A stretch of DNA of 60,874 bases from Bacteroidota bacterium (GCA_002748065.1 PDRJ01000039.1:1-60874), one strand, 5' to 3'. Numbered from the stretch's first letter, positions 34,369 to 45,345 are shown. Notes: generated by a model not told the origin, from the letters alone. Program-made: numbers and translations.

Positions 34369-37212
34369 ATGCGTAAGTTTCTTAACACATTATTCGTTGG
34401 GCTTATATGCTTCTCCGCTCAGGCACAAGTGGCGAACAACACTCCTGACTTTTACCACCTAAAATTACAGGGAAGTTTGGCACAGAACTCCATCAGCTCT
34501 TTTACACAAGATACTACCGGGCAGATGTGGTTCAGCACCAAAGAGGGGGTGGTCAGATACGATACCAAAACCTTTGAAATCTACCACCAAAACAAAGGGT
34601 TAAGAACACATTTTACCAATGTGGTTTATGCGTCAGACAAGGGAGATATTTGGGCCTCTACCCTAAAGGGATTCCAACGATACAATCCGGCTACCGACTG
34701 TTTCGAGCCCTGTATGGATGAACGTTTTAACGAAAGTAATATCACCAGCATCAAAGAGGATCATACGGGAAAAATTTGGTTTGTCGATTTTACGCACAAC
34801 CGGTTAGCCGTAGTGGATACAAACCGCCAACACCTTCAAGTCTATGACGTGGAGGCTCCGGATAACGAACAGATATACGAACTGCTCTTTACCCAAAGGG
34901 GGCGCATCTTTCTATTGACCAATTTCTATTCATTTCTGGAGTTTTTTCCCGAAGATGGCCGCGTAAAGCCGCTCAAAGTCGCCTCCCCCCAGGAGAAGAG
35001 CACACTGGCCTCTTATGGATACAGAAGGGTTCATTTTTTTGAGACCCACACCGGAAAGATATGGATAGGCAGTGGCCACGGATATTTTGACATCTATAAA
35101 CCGGAAAAGAAGCAATTTGAAAAATTTTATTACAGCAAAAAGCTCAATAGCCACGGTTTTCTTGGATTCAACGAAGCGTTTGAAGACCGGGCACACACCA
35201 TATGGGTGGGCACCTGGTTTGGTGGTTTATATCGAATCGCTCCCGACAGGAAAACCATCTCACAAATCCTTCCTGACAGGGACAACCCCCATGCCCTTTC
35301 CAACAATATCATCACGGCTTTTTTTGAAGACAAAGCCGGCTATCTCTGGTTAGGCACTGAATTTGCGGGGATTAATATCCTCAAAAAGAACAAGAAATTT
35401 CATACGATCACCCATGACCCATCCGATAAAAACAGTTTACCGCCTGCGATCTATACCTATTCCTGGATGGATGAGACCGCAAAACTATGGATAGCGACCG
35501 ATGGGAAAGGGCTTTTTTGGTATGACCATATGGATTTAACTCAAAGGCATGCTTTTACGTTTGGGGAGGTAAAGGTTGAACGCGTATTTCACCTGTTTGA
35601 ATCCAGGGATAAAACGCTTTGGATCGGCACGGATCAGGGTTTATTTGAATACCATCAGGATGACAATACCCTAAGGCACCACAAGCACATCAAAGGTAAT
35701 TTTAACAGTTTGAGCGGAAACAACATTACCGCCATCTGCGAGGATCAGAAAGGAAATATCTGGACCGGCAGTATCTGGAGTGGTCTTACGGAATACCAGA
35801 GAGGAACAGAAACATATCATCGCTTTCCTTACGAAAACACGCAAACAGGAACACGAGAGAAATTTATTACCGATCTCTACTGCAACGACGATAACCAGCT
35901 TTGGGCAACAACTGCCGATGGTCTCTACCGTCTCGACCTGAACACAGGCGTTACAACCATTTATAAACACCAGCCCCAAAAGCCCAATAGCCTGAGTACA
36001 GACCGTCTCAACTGTTTAATGGCGTACGAGGGAGAACTGTGGATCGGGACAGACAATGGCGGACTCAACATTTTTAATCCTCAAACGGACAGCTTCCGGT
36101 TGATCAATACGGAAAAGGGCTTACCGAGCAACACCATCAAAGCACTGATTACGGACGATCACAATAAGGTATGGATATCTACACCACACCATCTTGTCAC
36201 CTATCATCCCAAGCAACAGCGAATGGTGGTCTATGACCAATCAGACGGGTTGGAGAGCAGCGCTTATATCGACAACTACGGCTTTCAAGATCTTATATTT
36301 TATCGGAATTTTGCCGTTAAAGACCCCAGGGGACATTTGCATTTTGGGGGCAATACCGGAATCTATATATTCCACCCCGACAGCCTACCACAAAACGATT
36401 ATAAACCTCCCGTACTTCTGGAAGAGATCAAGGTCAATGGCCTACCCCGTAAAGCGACAGCTCATACCCTAACCCTTCAACCCCACGAAAATCATCTAGA
36501 GTTCACATTGACCGTGCTCAACTACACCCAACCGGAGAAGAATAAATATGCCTGTTTTTTAGCCAACTACGACACCGTATGGCGAACATTCAACAAATCG
36601 ACTTATAGCGTAGAATACCTGGAGCTGCCCCCCGGCCAATACACCTTCCGTTATAAAGGAGCCAACAATGATGGCCTATGGAACACCGATACGCCCCCCC
36701 TCAAGATAACCATTAAGCCCCATTTTTACCAAACCATTTGGTTTCCGGTGGTAATCATTGCCGTTGTGGTATGCCTTGCATTGGCCTTCTCCCTATATCG
36801 CCTCTATATTTTCATGCAACTCAAAAAGAAAAAAGAGGCCTTACGTTACAGCAATGCCTACCTTGATGATGAATCGGTCAACCAACTGGACAAAAAGCTC
36901 TTAGACCTACTCGCAAAAGAGAAATACTACCTGGAAGCAAGCCTCTCCTTACAGAAACTGGCCATCCTACTGGACACAAGGCCTAACTATCTATCCCAGG
37001 TAATCAATACCAAACATCACTGTAATTTCCGTGAATTCATCAACGGTTATCGTATCGTCGAGGCCCAGGAATTATTAAAAGATCCCTACCTGAAAATTGA
37101 AGCGGTAGCCTATGATTCGGGATTTAATAGCCTCTCCACCTTCAATGCGACCTTCAAAAAAGTAACCGGTATGACCCCCTCCAAATACCGTAAAAAACAG
37201 GCGGTATCATAA
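34369..37212 (+). CDS. Membrane-tethered sensor-regulator: two-component-type propeller, Y_Y_Y domain and AraC HTH
   Basis: A 947-residue one-protein signalling system. After a signal peptide (MRKFLNTLFVGLICFSAQAQ) come two seven-bladed propellers built of Reg_prop repeats (IWASTLKGFQRY, IWVGTWFGGLYRI, LWIGTDQGLFEY, LWIGTDNGGLNIF). A Y_Y_Y domain follows (about 705-782), then one membrane helix (about 790-812) and a cytosolic AraC-type DNA-binding domain (about 845-943; SLQKLAILLDTRPNYLSQVI, then IEAVAYDSGFNSLSTFNATF, TGMTPSKYR). There is no histidine kinase or receiver domain, so ligand binding in the periplasm must act directly on DNA binding. It stands 165 bases upstream of the barrel-TANFOR-FN3 cluster in the same direction and is the natural candidate to regulate it (inference). 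Confidence 0.92.
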   Translation: MRKFLNTLFVGLICFSAQAQVANNTPDFYHLKLQGSLAQNSISSFTQDTTGQMWFSTKEGVVRYDTKTFEIYHQNKGLRTHFTNVVYASDKGDIWASTLKGFQRYNPATDCFEPCMDERFNESNITSIKEDHTGKIWFVDFTHNRLAVVDTNRQHLQVYDVEAPDNEQIYELLFTQRGRIFLLTNFYSFLEFFPEDGRVKPLKVASPQEKSTLASYGYRRVHFFETHTGKIWIGSGHGYFDIYKPEKKQFEKFYYSKKLNSHGFLGFNEAFEDRAHTIWVGTWFGGLYRIAPDRKTISQILPDRDNPHALSNNIITAFFEDKAGYLWLGTEFAGINILKKNKKFHTITHDPSDKNSLPPAIYTYSWMDETAKLWIATDGKGLFWYDHMDLTQRHAFTFGEVKVERVFHLFESRDKTLWIGTDQGLFEYHQDDNTLRHHKHIKGNFNSLSGNNITAICEDQKGNIWTGSIWSGLTEYQRGTETYHRFPYENTQTGTREKFITDLYCNDDNQLWATTADGLYRLDLNTGVTTIYKHQPQKPNSLSTDRLNCLMAYEGELWIGTDNGGLNIFNPQTDSFRLINTEKGLPSNTIKALITDDHNKVWISTPHHLVTYHPKQQRMVVYDQSDGLESSAYIDNYGFQDLIFYRNFAVKDPRGHLHFGGNTGIYIFHPDSLPQNDYKPPVLLEEIKVNGLPRKATAHTLTLQPHENHLEFTLTVLNYTQPEKNKYACFLANYDTVWRTFNKSTYSVEYLELPPGQYTFRYKGANNDGLWNTDTPPLKITIKPHFYQTIWFPVVIIAVVVCLALAFSLYRLYIFMQLKKKKEALRYSNAYLDDESVNQLDKKLLDLLAKEKYYLEASLSLQKLAILLDTRPNYLSQVINTKHHCNFREFINGYRIVEAQELLKDPYLKIEAVAYDSGFNSLSTFNATFKKVTGMTPSKYRKKQAVS

Positions 37213-37386
37213 CACCCTTCCTTAAATTCTCCCTCCATTTTCTTCCAAATTTATAAAATAGGAACCTCCTAAAGATGACATAGAAACATCAATATCAACA
37301 GCATAGAAAATAATTATACCCACTTTACACATTAAAAATGTTTTCAGGGATATCCCTTATATCTTTCATTGTAAAATTTGGAAGAA

Positions 37387-39045
37387 ATGCGGCCATTATT
37401 TCTATTTATCACCCTCTGTTTTTTTCTACAAGGAGTCCTCTATTCCCAAAATATTGAAACGCTCAAAACACAAAAGCCGTTTAAGATCTCCGGTGGGGTC
37501 AACACCGGGTTGCGCTATTTTAACCAAGCGAATCAACTGCAATCCTACCAGCCCCTCACCTACTACGCTTCCCTTCAACTCACTCCGTCCATCTATGGCA
37601 TAAGCCTACCCTTCTCTTTCTACTACAGCAAAATGAATCATCGCTTCAACCTCCCTTTTCTCAGGTTTGGCATCACGCCATCCTATAAATTCATCACACT
37701 AAAGTTAGGATATGCATCCCACAATTTCTCCAAATATTCCATCTCCGGGATGCGCATCAAAGGCATCGGCCTCTCCCTTAATCCGGGTAAATTCAGGTTT
37801 GAAATCGTGCGGGGTACATTTAAACGGGACCGTGGTTTCTCAACCATCAACCCCATGGGTATTGAAATGGAGGATTTTTCGCGAAAAGGATACGCCGTGA
37901 AATTGGGCGTTGGCAGCAATAAGAATTTTGTGGATCTCATCTTCGCGCGTATTGAAGATAGCGAAGCGTTCACCGACAGCCTCAACAGCTATCCGGCGCA
38001 ATCCAATGTTGTATCATCAATTGTAAGCCAATTTAGTTTACCCTATCACCTAAAAGTCAGAGCTCAGATAGCGGGTAGTATTTTTACACAAAACAAAGAG
38101 GCCATCTCTTTCCATGAGGAGGATATTCCCTCTTCCCTTTCCGGGACAGCAAACTACTTCAACCTCAACACATCCAGCATTTTAGCCTTAGCACAGGAAT
38201 ACCGTATCGACTATACCTCAAAACGCTTTTCCCTGGGCATTTTATACAATAGGGTGGATCCCGGGTATCGCTCTTTTGGCACCTACTACATCCGGGATGA
38301 CTACCGAAACCTATTTATCAACACCTCCTTCCGATTCAAATTTGGAAGCATCAGTGGAGGTCTTGGTCTTTTAAAGGACAACCTAAGAAACACCAAAATT
38401 GCCGGAACCGGGCGCATCATCAAAAAATTGAATATTGCACTAAACCCGTCCAAAGAATTCAGTATCAATGCACAATACAATGACTTCTCCACCAAACAAA
38501 AAGCGGGGAACCTTCCCTTAAACGACACCATCAGGATTTTTCAAGTCAATAAGAATATGAGCATCATGCCACGGTTCATGGTTCGTAAAAATGACAAAAC
38601 ACATACGATAAGCATCTCTTACATGTATGCCGATATGGTTGATAAGAACGAATACACGCAGCAGCCGAAACCCATAAAAACCAACATGGCACAAACGCAA
38701 TACCTGCTAACATGGGAGGAGTACCATATCAGCACAGGAATAAACATCTCATACAACCACTTTGAAACGGCCGTGGTACAACTGAGCAACTACGGGCCCG
38801 GGCTCTCCTTCACGACAGTTTTTAGTGAAAAAAGCACCATCACAACTTCACTCCGCTACTTCATCAGTAAAAACAATAAAAACGTTGGGGAAATGCTTTA
38901 TTTTCAACTAGATGGACACTACGCCATCACCAAAAAACAGCAACTGAAACTGCACCTCTCCATCAGCAATGCAAACTATCACAACCGTTCAATACCCTCC
39001 TATAAAAACTACCGAGGAGTATTGAGTTATCAATATAATTTTTAA
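37387..39045 (+). CDS. Predicted outer-membrane beta-barrel protein of the TANFOR cluster
   Basis: A 552-residue protein with a signal peptide (MRPLFLFITLCFFLQGVLYS); I chose the ATG at 37387 over the in-frame TTG at 37378. The rest alternates short amphipathic strands with turns (KISGGVNTGLRYF, YASLQLTPSIYGI, ISGGLGLLKDN, GVLSYQYNF) and ends in Phe, as outer-membrane barrels do. I do not recognise a specific family. It is followed 117 bases later by the start of the giant TANFOR protein and could be its outer-membrane partner or anchor (inference). Confidence 0.75.
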   Translation: MRPLFLFITLCFFLQGVLYSQNIETLKTQKPFKISGGVNTGLRYFNQANQLQSYQPLTYYASLQLTPSIYGISLPFSFYYSKMNHRFNLPFLRFGITPSYKFITLKLGYASHNFSKYSISGMRIKGIGLSLNPGKFRFEIVRGTFKRDRGFSTINPMGIEMEDFSRKGYAVKLGVGSNKNFVDLIFARIEDSEAFTDSLNSYPAQSNVVSSIVSQFSLPYHLKVRAQIAGSIFTQNKEAISFHEEDIPSSLSGTANYFNLNTSSILALAQEYRIDYTSKRFSLGILYNRVDPGYRSFGTYYIRDDYRNLFINTSFRFKFGSISGGLGLLKDNLRNTKIAGTGRIIKKLNIALNPSKEFSINAQYNDFSTKQKAGNLPLNDTIRIFQVNKNMSIMPRFMVRKNDKTHTISISYMYADMVDKNEYTQQPKPIKTNMAQTQYLLTWEEYHISTGINISYNHFETAVVQLSNYGPGLSFTTVFSEKSTITTSLRYFISKNNKNVGEMLYFQLDGHYAITKKQQLKLHLSISNANYHNRSIPSYKNYRGVLSYQYNF

Positions 39046-39162
39046 CCCTCATTTTAAATCATGAAACAGCCCTTCACAAAGCAACACGCTACCCCTTGTA
39101 CAGAAACAAGGGAGAGGATAACAAGAAAAAATGATCTTAAAAGAAGCACAAAAGATATCGCA

Positions 39163-42100
39163 ATGAAACTTATCAACCGATTTTTTATGCTCATGATGCT
39201 GCTGGGTTCTTTTAATCTTTACGCTCAGCAGGTGGATATTCAAATCAGTGTCCAACCACCCTACACGCCCTATATCAATGACTACATGGCGAATCCCAAC
39301 AAAGTGGTTGTCACACTTTTTCAGCAAAACCCCGCCAATGAAGTCATGGAGGTGTACCTGCATGGCGAATTGAGCAGTGCTTCGGGGAGGGCCATTTTTA
39401 CGCGGCCCGACGCTAAACCCTCATCCCCCATTCAGCTTTTGTCCGGAGTACCGTACCAACTATCGTCCAATGATTTTGTCAACATGTACGACCCTGCAAG
39501 CCTTGATTACGTGGGTATCACCGAAGAGGAAATCATCCGGACAAACCTTATCCCCGAAGACATTTACACCATCTGCATACAAGCCTTTGATTACCAAACA
39601 GACAAACCCGTTTCTGCCCAGGCACCTATGGGCTGTAGCAATGATTTTTACATCAGTTATATCGAACCTCCACTCATTACCAGTCCGGCATGTTTTTCCC
39701 ATCTTGAGGTGCAAGAAACGCCATCGGTTTATGTAAGTTGGACCACACCAAGCGGGCTCCTCTCATCCCTCGGCATCTACTACCGGATTCGGATGGTAGC
39801 GATTCAGGAGGGAGAAGATCTTGACCCCATCGATGCCGTTCTCAACCCCAATTTTGCATCAATCTATGAAGCGGAAATAGGGATGGCTAACGGTGTATTA
39901 CTCACCCAAAATGAGATCCCATTTATCGAAGGGAATACCTACGCTTTTACGGTACAAGTGGTGGATGAATCGCACATGTACTATTTTAAAAATGGTGGCG
40001 TAAGTGAACCCTGTTGGTTTATCTATGGCGAAGAGGAGAACCCTGAGAATGAGGAGGGAGGCCTCATCATCGAGTCCCTTGATGATTATTACAATGCTTT
40101 TCAACTTATACCGGAGACCAGCATTAGTGGTCGGATGGTATATAAAATACCGGAAGAGAATGTGTCACAGACGATGTCTCTCCAAGGCAACAACCCCTTA
40201 AACCCGGGAGGAAGCGGCGCTACGAACACCACCTTCAGTTACCAAAACATCAGCCATATTGCCTTAAAATTGGGTAGTAATGCCAATGAGATCACGCATG
40301 GGTTTAACGCATTGAGCAGCATGAAAAATGTGACTGCTACCCCCCCCACCATGCAAAACAGCCCCCCTCTGGGAAGGGGATTAATTCACCAAAATTCCCA
40401 AAGTCTGGACCAAACCGCAGCGTTGGCCAATACCCGGGTTAAACTGGTGGCAACGGTAGCCATCTATGGAGAGGGAGCGGAGTTCCCCTCTTACCACCTT
40501 TCACTTCCACAAAAATGCAGCCTAATGAACATTTACGGACAGGGAGAAGGGGGCGAAATTATCGATTTGGACGGGAATCCACACAACCCAGAGAGCATAG
40601 AAACACTGAATATGGTATTGGCCGTTACAGAGACCGATGCCGATGGAAATTTTAGCTTTAACTTCCGAAAAGATTTTTACTCGGCCCCCTGCCTGGCGAA
40701 GGTGATGTGTGGGGATGAAAGCGGATTTATGGGGGCAGAACAAACGAATCCTGTGAATGAGTTATGGGCAGAGAATTATGGCTCCCACATCAACCCTAAT
40801 CCCCTGTCAACCATTTTTCAAGGGTATCATGCGACCCTATCGGGCAATGAAGGAACCCTGGGGAATAATCAACTACCGGGCAATGCACAAACGCAGGGAG
40901 GGCAACAAGTAAGATCCCTGAATGTAAATATCAGCTCTCAGCTCTATGAGGGCTATATCTGCTTGAAGGTGGTACCTGAAAATCCCAAATTTACGGCACC
41001 TGATGTGGATATTTTCGCCATGCCGGGCGATGAGATTTCGTTGGGGAACCAGGTGGTCAAACTTAAAACCTACAATGCCCGTATCACGGTAAAAACCTCC
41101 AACGATCGACCACAATTCATAGAACCCGGAAGTGGTATTGAGGGAGCAATGGTCGAAATCTATCGTAAAAAGGATGATTGCAGCAACGAACACCCCATCA
41201 TCTTACAGCAAGAGGGAGAGAAATTAGATTCCTATACCATCAACCAGTATGGGGCGTTAAAGGATGTGAGTTTCAATACCACTTCTTCTGAGGGAACCGT
41301 CACCATCACAAACCTGGTGAAATACTGGAAACGTACTGATGGATACCCCGGACCCTATTTGATCGATATAAAAACCCGAAAAAACGAATCGACACAGTAC
41401 GAAAACACACTCTATAACTATCAAAGCCGTTTTGAATTATTCAACCCGGATAACTATGAAGAGATGGGTGACATCATGATAGGATACGATGCATTCAGCG
41501 AAAATATCATAGAGATTACGCATAATTACAAACCCTATACGCTGAGTTACGAATATACGTTATCGCCGATACAACCGGAGATAAAAGGACGAGTAATGAC
41601 CTCCGGAGGCATGGAAAATATTTCGGTACCCAATGCCAAAGTATTATTGATCACACAAAACGACAACCTCCCGCTCAACTTCAACGAATCGTTATTATCC
41701 CAGGTCAGCACGGCCAATTACTGGTTTTTCCTATCAACTCGTGGGCTTACCATAGAGGATGAGTTTACCACCGGGCCGGATGGAGTATTTAGATTCACCG
41801 ATCTACCCATAACCTATAATGAAGAGGGTAAAACCATGGGGCCCTATCGACGGGTTTTGGTCCTGAAAGAGGGTTATGTGACTCAATTGAAGAGTGCACC
41901 CGCCCATGGACCGGCAAACCTAACGAAAGGACAACTCTTTGATCTCAGGGATATCAACCTGGAACCCAGTGATCACATCTATGGGCATGTGGAGGATGAG
42001 TGGGGAAATGCAGTGCAAGCTTATGTACGGTTGGCGCCGGACGGCCCCTACCATAAGAGCGTACAAAATTACCAATTTCAAGAATTCTATATTGGCGCCA

Positions 42101-45100
42101 GGAAGAGCGATAATACGGTGGAAATCGAACCGCTATCTACGCAATATTTCACCGAAACAGTGACAAATGTAGCAGCCAATGGTGACGACCTATACCCGGC
42201 CCGATTTTTGGTGTACAAAAGACTGCACAGACTACGGATTCAGGTTACACTAAACAATACCATAACGCCCATCCCGGTTTCCAATGCCAACATTTGCATC
42301 GGAGATAGCTTAGCTTACGGAACCACCAATGAAAACGGGATCTTTGAATGTGCTTTTGCCTCTCCGGACAAACATTTTTTATTAAAAATAACCGCACCGG
42401 GCCAGGCGCCCCATCAGGAGATACTCGCCTCACTGCCCAGCAAAACTTTTGTCAACAAATCCATCACGCTTTATACGGGAAAAACGGTACAGGGCATTGT
42501 GAAAAATAAAGATACGGGGAGTCCCATCCATGATGCCACCATTTATGCCACATTGCAAAATACCGATGGCCACCCCCTCTATATAGAGACCAAATCGGAT
42601 GAGTCGGGCCAATTCCAACTGGAAGGGGTCCCCATGCATGTTGCCTCCATAAAGGTACATGTCAATAAGAGTGGGAAGAATCCCAGCTATGTGGGTACCT
42701 ACAAAGAGGTGATACCGGGAACCGACACGGTTTACACTTTTACCTTAAAGGCCTATGAGAACCTGGACTTAACCGAATTTATGGGGTTTCCCATTCGGGT
42801 AGAAGAGATGAAACCGATCAAGGCAAGCAAGAATCTCCTTATCAGCGGCTACCTATACAACATCCCCTCTATACCCGGCTACCGTGTTCAAGATGAGGAT
42901 CTGCGGGTACCCTTCCGCAATTTTGAAGTCACCACCAATAAGGAGGGAAAACTAATTCCGGTTTTACATAGCTATCCATTGGATGCCTATAAAATCCCCA
43001 TTCGTATCCATAACACGTTTGTGGGAAATATGGGTAAACCCTACCTTAACTTATACGGATCCAATAAACTACAGTTAGAAAAGCTGGACAACAGCATGGC
43101 CCAAATCCGATCAGGAGTAAAACTGGACCTGGAGTCCTTCCGCTTTGCCTACAACTTTGGAGGGGATTTTTATATGGGAGATGATAGCAGCAGTTATAAG
43201 ACCACGGTCTTCAAGTCCACAGGAAATGGCGGCGTCTATTCATCCACTACTCCCAGAAGATTGATCTTTGATTTAGATACTCATTATAAACCTACCTCCA
43301 TCACAGGCTATAGTGTACTGGGATTTTCCGCTGATTCCGATATGGGGAAGAGCTTCATTCAAGAGGAAGAGATCAGACTAAGCACCATCTTACACCCCTC
43401 TATACCCCTAGGGAACAGCTATTTAAAACTAGCAGTTCCCGTTGGAGATATTGTCATCAAACAAAAGGAGATCGGTATTGAGAAGACACCCGCCGGTGCA
43501 CTTAACTTCGACTTAGAGAAGTGGCACATCACCAGCAAAAAGCGTTGGCAATTTGATATGAATGAAGAGGCCATTGTGTTACCTGAAGTGCTTATTCACT
43601 CCGATAACGGCATCAGCGCTACAGTAAAGGGAATGCGCCTGCGCCCCGATGCCATCTGTGAAGGAAGGATAGAGCTCTCCGATGGATTAAGTTTAGGAGG
43701 ATTTAAAAAGATTGAGATAACGCCTGGTTTGGAACCCCTATTCAATTATGACGCCAGCGTAGGGCACTATCGCATCAGCGTGGTAGGCTCCTATCAAAAT
43801 GGAGATGTGGTAGCCAGGGTGCGTAATCTACCACATACCAACAACGACCTGTTGTTTGAATCCATCGGCATGCTAAGTAATGATGAAAAGGTCTATACCC
43901 TAAAAAACAACCGCATGAGATTTTACAATGTGTTGGATGTGGCTGTTAACCAAATCATGACCGGAGATGGATACTTTATATTGGCCGGACAACCGGATAT
44001 CGGTGTCCAAAACTTTATTGCAACCGACACCAAAATAAAATTTGAAAAAAATAAAGACCCCGTTATCCAACAACTTGACGGACAGATCAACTGTAGTAAT
44101 GATGTGAGCTTTATCCTGGAAGATCCCAAGATCATTCAACATAACTATCTGGAGTTAAATGGGTATAACAAGGTATCTCCCTCTACACTGGAAGAGGGCT
44201 CGCCCGAGGGAGACAGTTTTAAACTCGATGCCATACTACATAAAAGGGTACAAGGAAAAAGGGCAACCATCGACATTGAGGTCAAACCCAATGCAAAATT
44301 TTACAACGGCAACAAATACCTTATTGTCACCGATGGGGGTATGGATTATAAAAACCATAACTGGAGCCACTTAGCCTTTAATGCACACCCCTGCAAGGAG
44401 GGCGGACAAGAGGGCTTGAGTGAAGAGGACAATTTACATTTTGAAGTAGCCGGAGCAGTTTCTGTCAGTGGCGATGAGATCAATGTCAATAACATGTCCG
44501 ATCAAGGAGGCGATTCTCCATTCAGCGGGATCAATTTAAGCTACAACTTCAAAGAGCAAAGTCTATTCGGAAGCATGAACATAGGCTATGTGGAGTTAGG
44601 CTATGCCTCCCTTTTGGAGGGAACCATGCAGATGCTTTTCAGCCCCAAAGGGTTCTATTTTGGTAGTATGGCGACCATTGAATATAACAAAACCCCCTTT
44701 GACGGTGGTGTTTTGATAGGCTACACCAGTCAGAATTTAACCAAATATACCATCCCCCTACTGCACAAGTTTAAGGCAGAAGGGAGTGACCGACCCAATT
44801 TTAGCAGTGGGCTCCGAGGATTTTATCTTATTGGACAAAAACCTTTCTTAGATGATAAAAGCATCGACTTGGTGGTGGCCGAAGCTAGTATCGATGCAGG
44901 CGTAGGCGTTTGGATTAACTGTAATTTCGCTACTGAGATCTTTAAAATAGGAGGCTACGGATACTTTGATGCAAGCATAAGCATTCTCTGTTTTAAGTTG
45001 CATCAGCATACCTATTGCGGAGTAAGCGGAGGCTATGAGGGAGGATCCCTAAGCTATAGTGGATGTGGAACAGCCCTGTTTGAATTTAAGGCCTGCTTAA

Positions 45101-45174
45101 AATCGGTGAGCAAACAATACAGTATGAGTATTCACAATGGAAGTGTACATCTTGGTGAAGGAGGCTGCCCCTAG
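39163..45174 (+). CDS. Giant TANFOR-domain secreted protein with repeated carboxypeptidase-regulatory-like domains
   Basis: A 2003-residue protein. The frame is open from an ATG at 39061, but only the ATG at 39163 gives a signal peptide (MKLINRFFMLMMLLGSFNLYA). Residues about 20-165 match the TANFOR domain first described in Tannerella forsythia (VQPPYTPYINDYM, VVVTLFQQNP, IPEDIYTICIQAFDYQ). A fibronectin-like segment follows (FSHLEVQETPSVYVSWTTPS). At about 805, 935, 1030 and 1108 there are Ig-like carboxypeptidase-regulatory modules (GRVMTSGGMENISVPNAKV; GIVKNKDTGSPIHDATIYA). The C-terminal 300 residues are Gly/Ser/Tyr-rich with several Cys (YCGVSGGYEGGSLSYSGCG). No T9SS sorting domain is visible at the end. 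It is likely a large surface or adhesin-type structure; its function is unknown. Confidence 0.85.
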   Translation: MKLINRFFMLMMLLGSFNLYAQQVDIQISVQPPYTPYINDYMANPNKVVVTLFQQNPANEVMEVYLHGELSSASGRAIFTRPDAKPSSPIQLLSGVPYQLSSNDFVNMYDPASLDYVGITEEEIIRTNLIPEDIYTICIQAFDYQTDKPVSAQAPMGCSNDFYISYIEPPLITSPACFSHLEVQETPSVYVSWTTPSGLLSSLGIYYRIRMVAIQEGEDLDPIDAVLNPNFASIYEAEIGMANGVLLTQNEIPFIEGNTYAFTVQVVDESHMYYFKNGGVSEPCWFIYGEEENPENEEGGLIIESLDDYYNAFQLIPETSISGRMVYKIPEENVSQTMSLQGNNPLNPGGSGATNTTFSYQNISHIALKLGSNANEITHGFNALSSMKNVTATPPTMQNSPPLGRGLIHQNSQSLDQTAALANTRVKLVATVAIYGEGAEFPSYHLSLPQKCSLMNIYGQGEGGEIIDLDGNPHNPESIETLNMVLAVTETDADGNFSFNFRKDFYSAPCLAKVMCGDESGFMGAEQTNPVNELWAENYGSHINPNPLSTIFQGYHATLSGNEGTLGNNQLPGNAQTQGGQQVRSLNVNISSQLYEGYICLKVVPENPKFTAPDVDIFAMPGDEISLGNQVVKLKTYNARITVKTSNDRPQFIEPGSGIEGAMVEIYRKKDDCSNEHPIILQQEGEKLDSYTINQYGALKDVSFNTTSSEGTVTITNLVKYWKRTDGYPGPYLIDIKTRKNESTQYENTLYNYQSRFELFNPDNYEEMGDIMIGYDAFSENIIEITHNYKPYTLSYEYTLSPIQPEIKGRVMTSGGMENISVPNAKVLLITQNDNLPLNFNESLLSQVSTANYWFFLSTRGLTIEDEFTTGPDGVFRFTDLPITYNEEGKTMGPYRRVLVLKEGYVTQLKSAPAHGPANLTKGQLFDLRDINLEPSDHIYGHVEDEWGNAVQAYVRLAPDGPYHKSVQNYQFQEFYIGARKSDNTVEIEPLSTQYFTETVTNVAANGDDLYPARFLVYKRLHRLRIQVTLNNTITPIPVSNANICIGDSLAYGTTNENGIFECAFASPDKHFLLKITAPGQAPHQEILASLPSKTFVNKSITLYTGKTVQGIVKNKDTGSPIHDATIYATLQNTDGHPLYIETKSDESGQFQLEGVPMHVASIKVHVNKSGKNPSYVGTYKEVIPGTDTVYTFTLKAYENLDLTEFMGFPIRVEEMKPIKASKNLLISGYLYNIPSIPGYRVQDEDLRVPFRNFEVTTNKEGKLIPVLHSYPLDAYKIPIRIHNTFVGNMGKPYLNLYGSNKLQLEKLDNSMAQIRSGVKLDLESFRFAYNFGGDFYMGDDSSSYKTTVFKSTGNGGVYSSTTPRRLIFDLDTHYKPTSITGYSVLGFSADSDMGKSFIQEEEIRLSTILHPSIPLGNSYLKLAVPVGDIVIKQKEIGIEKTPAGALNFDLEKWHITSKKRWQFDMNEEAIVLPEVLIHSDNGISATVKGMRLRPDAICEGRIELSDGLSLGGFKKIEITPGLEPLFNYDASVGHYRISVVGSYQNGDVVARVRNLPHTNNDLLFESIGMLSNDEKVYTLKNNRMRFYNVLDVAVNQIMTGDGYFILAGQPDIGVQNFIATDTKIKFEKNKDPVIQQLDGQINCSNDVSFILEDPKIIQHNYLELNGYNKVSPSTLEEGSPEGDSFKLDAILHKRVQGKRATIDIEVKPNAKFYNGNKYLIVTDGGMDYKNHNWSHLAFNAHPCKEGGQEGLSEEDNLHFEVAGAVSVSGDEINVNNMSDQGGDSPFSGINLSYNFKEQSLFGSMNIGYVELGYASLLEGTMQMLFSPKGFYFGSMATIEYNKTPFDGGVLIGYTSQNLTKYTIPLLHKFKAEGSDRPNFSSGLRGFYLIGQKPFLDDKSIDLVVAEASIDAGVGVWINCNFATEIFKIGGYGYFDASISILCFKLHQHTYCGVSGGYEGGSLSYSGCGTALFEFKACLKSVSKQYSMSIHNGSVHLGEGGCP

Positions 45175-45177
45175 TTA

Positions 45178-45345
45178 GCGTCTGTATAGAACGTCCGACT
45201 TCTTCGTTACGCTTGTCTTCAAAATGGTTATTTCGGCATTGCTCAATACATCGCATTTACCTTAGTAAACTCACCTATTTCAGCCTTCGCAAGCCTCGAA
45301 TTCGAACGTTCTATACAGCCGCTGCTCAAAACGCTGACTTTATGG
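45178..45345 (+). repeat. Full copy of the dispersed MITE-like element
   Basis: Perfect 13-bp terminal inverted repeats CTGTATAGAACGT (45182-45194) and ACGTTCTATACAG (45306-45318) bracket about 110 bases. A conserved tail (CGCTGCTCAAAACGCTGAC, then TTTATGGGC) follows. It begins three bases after the TANFOR stop and separates that gene from the FN3-like gene. Related copies are at 21310, 30566 and 52116. Confidence 0.8.
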
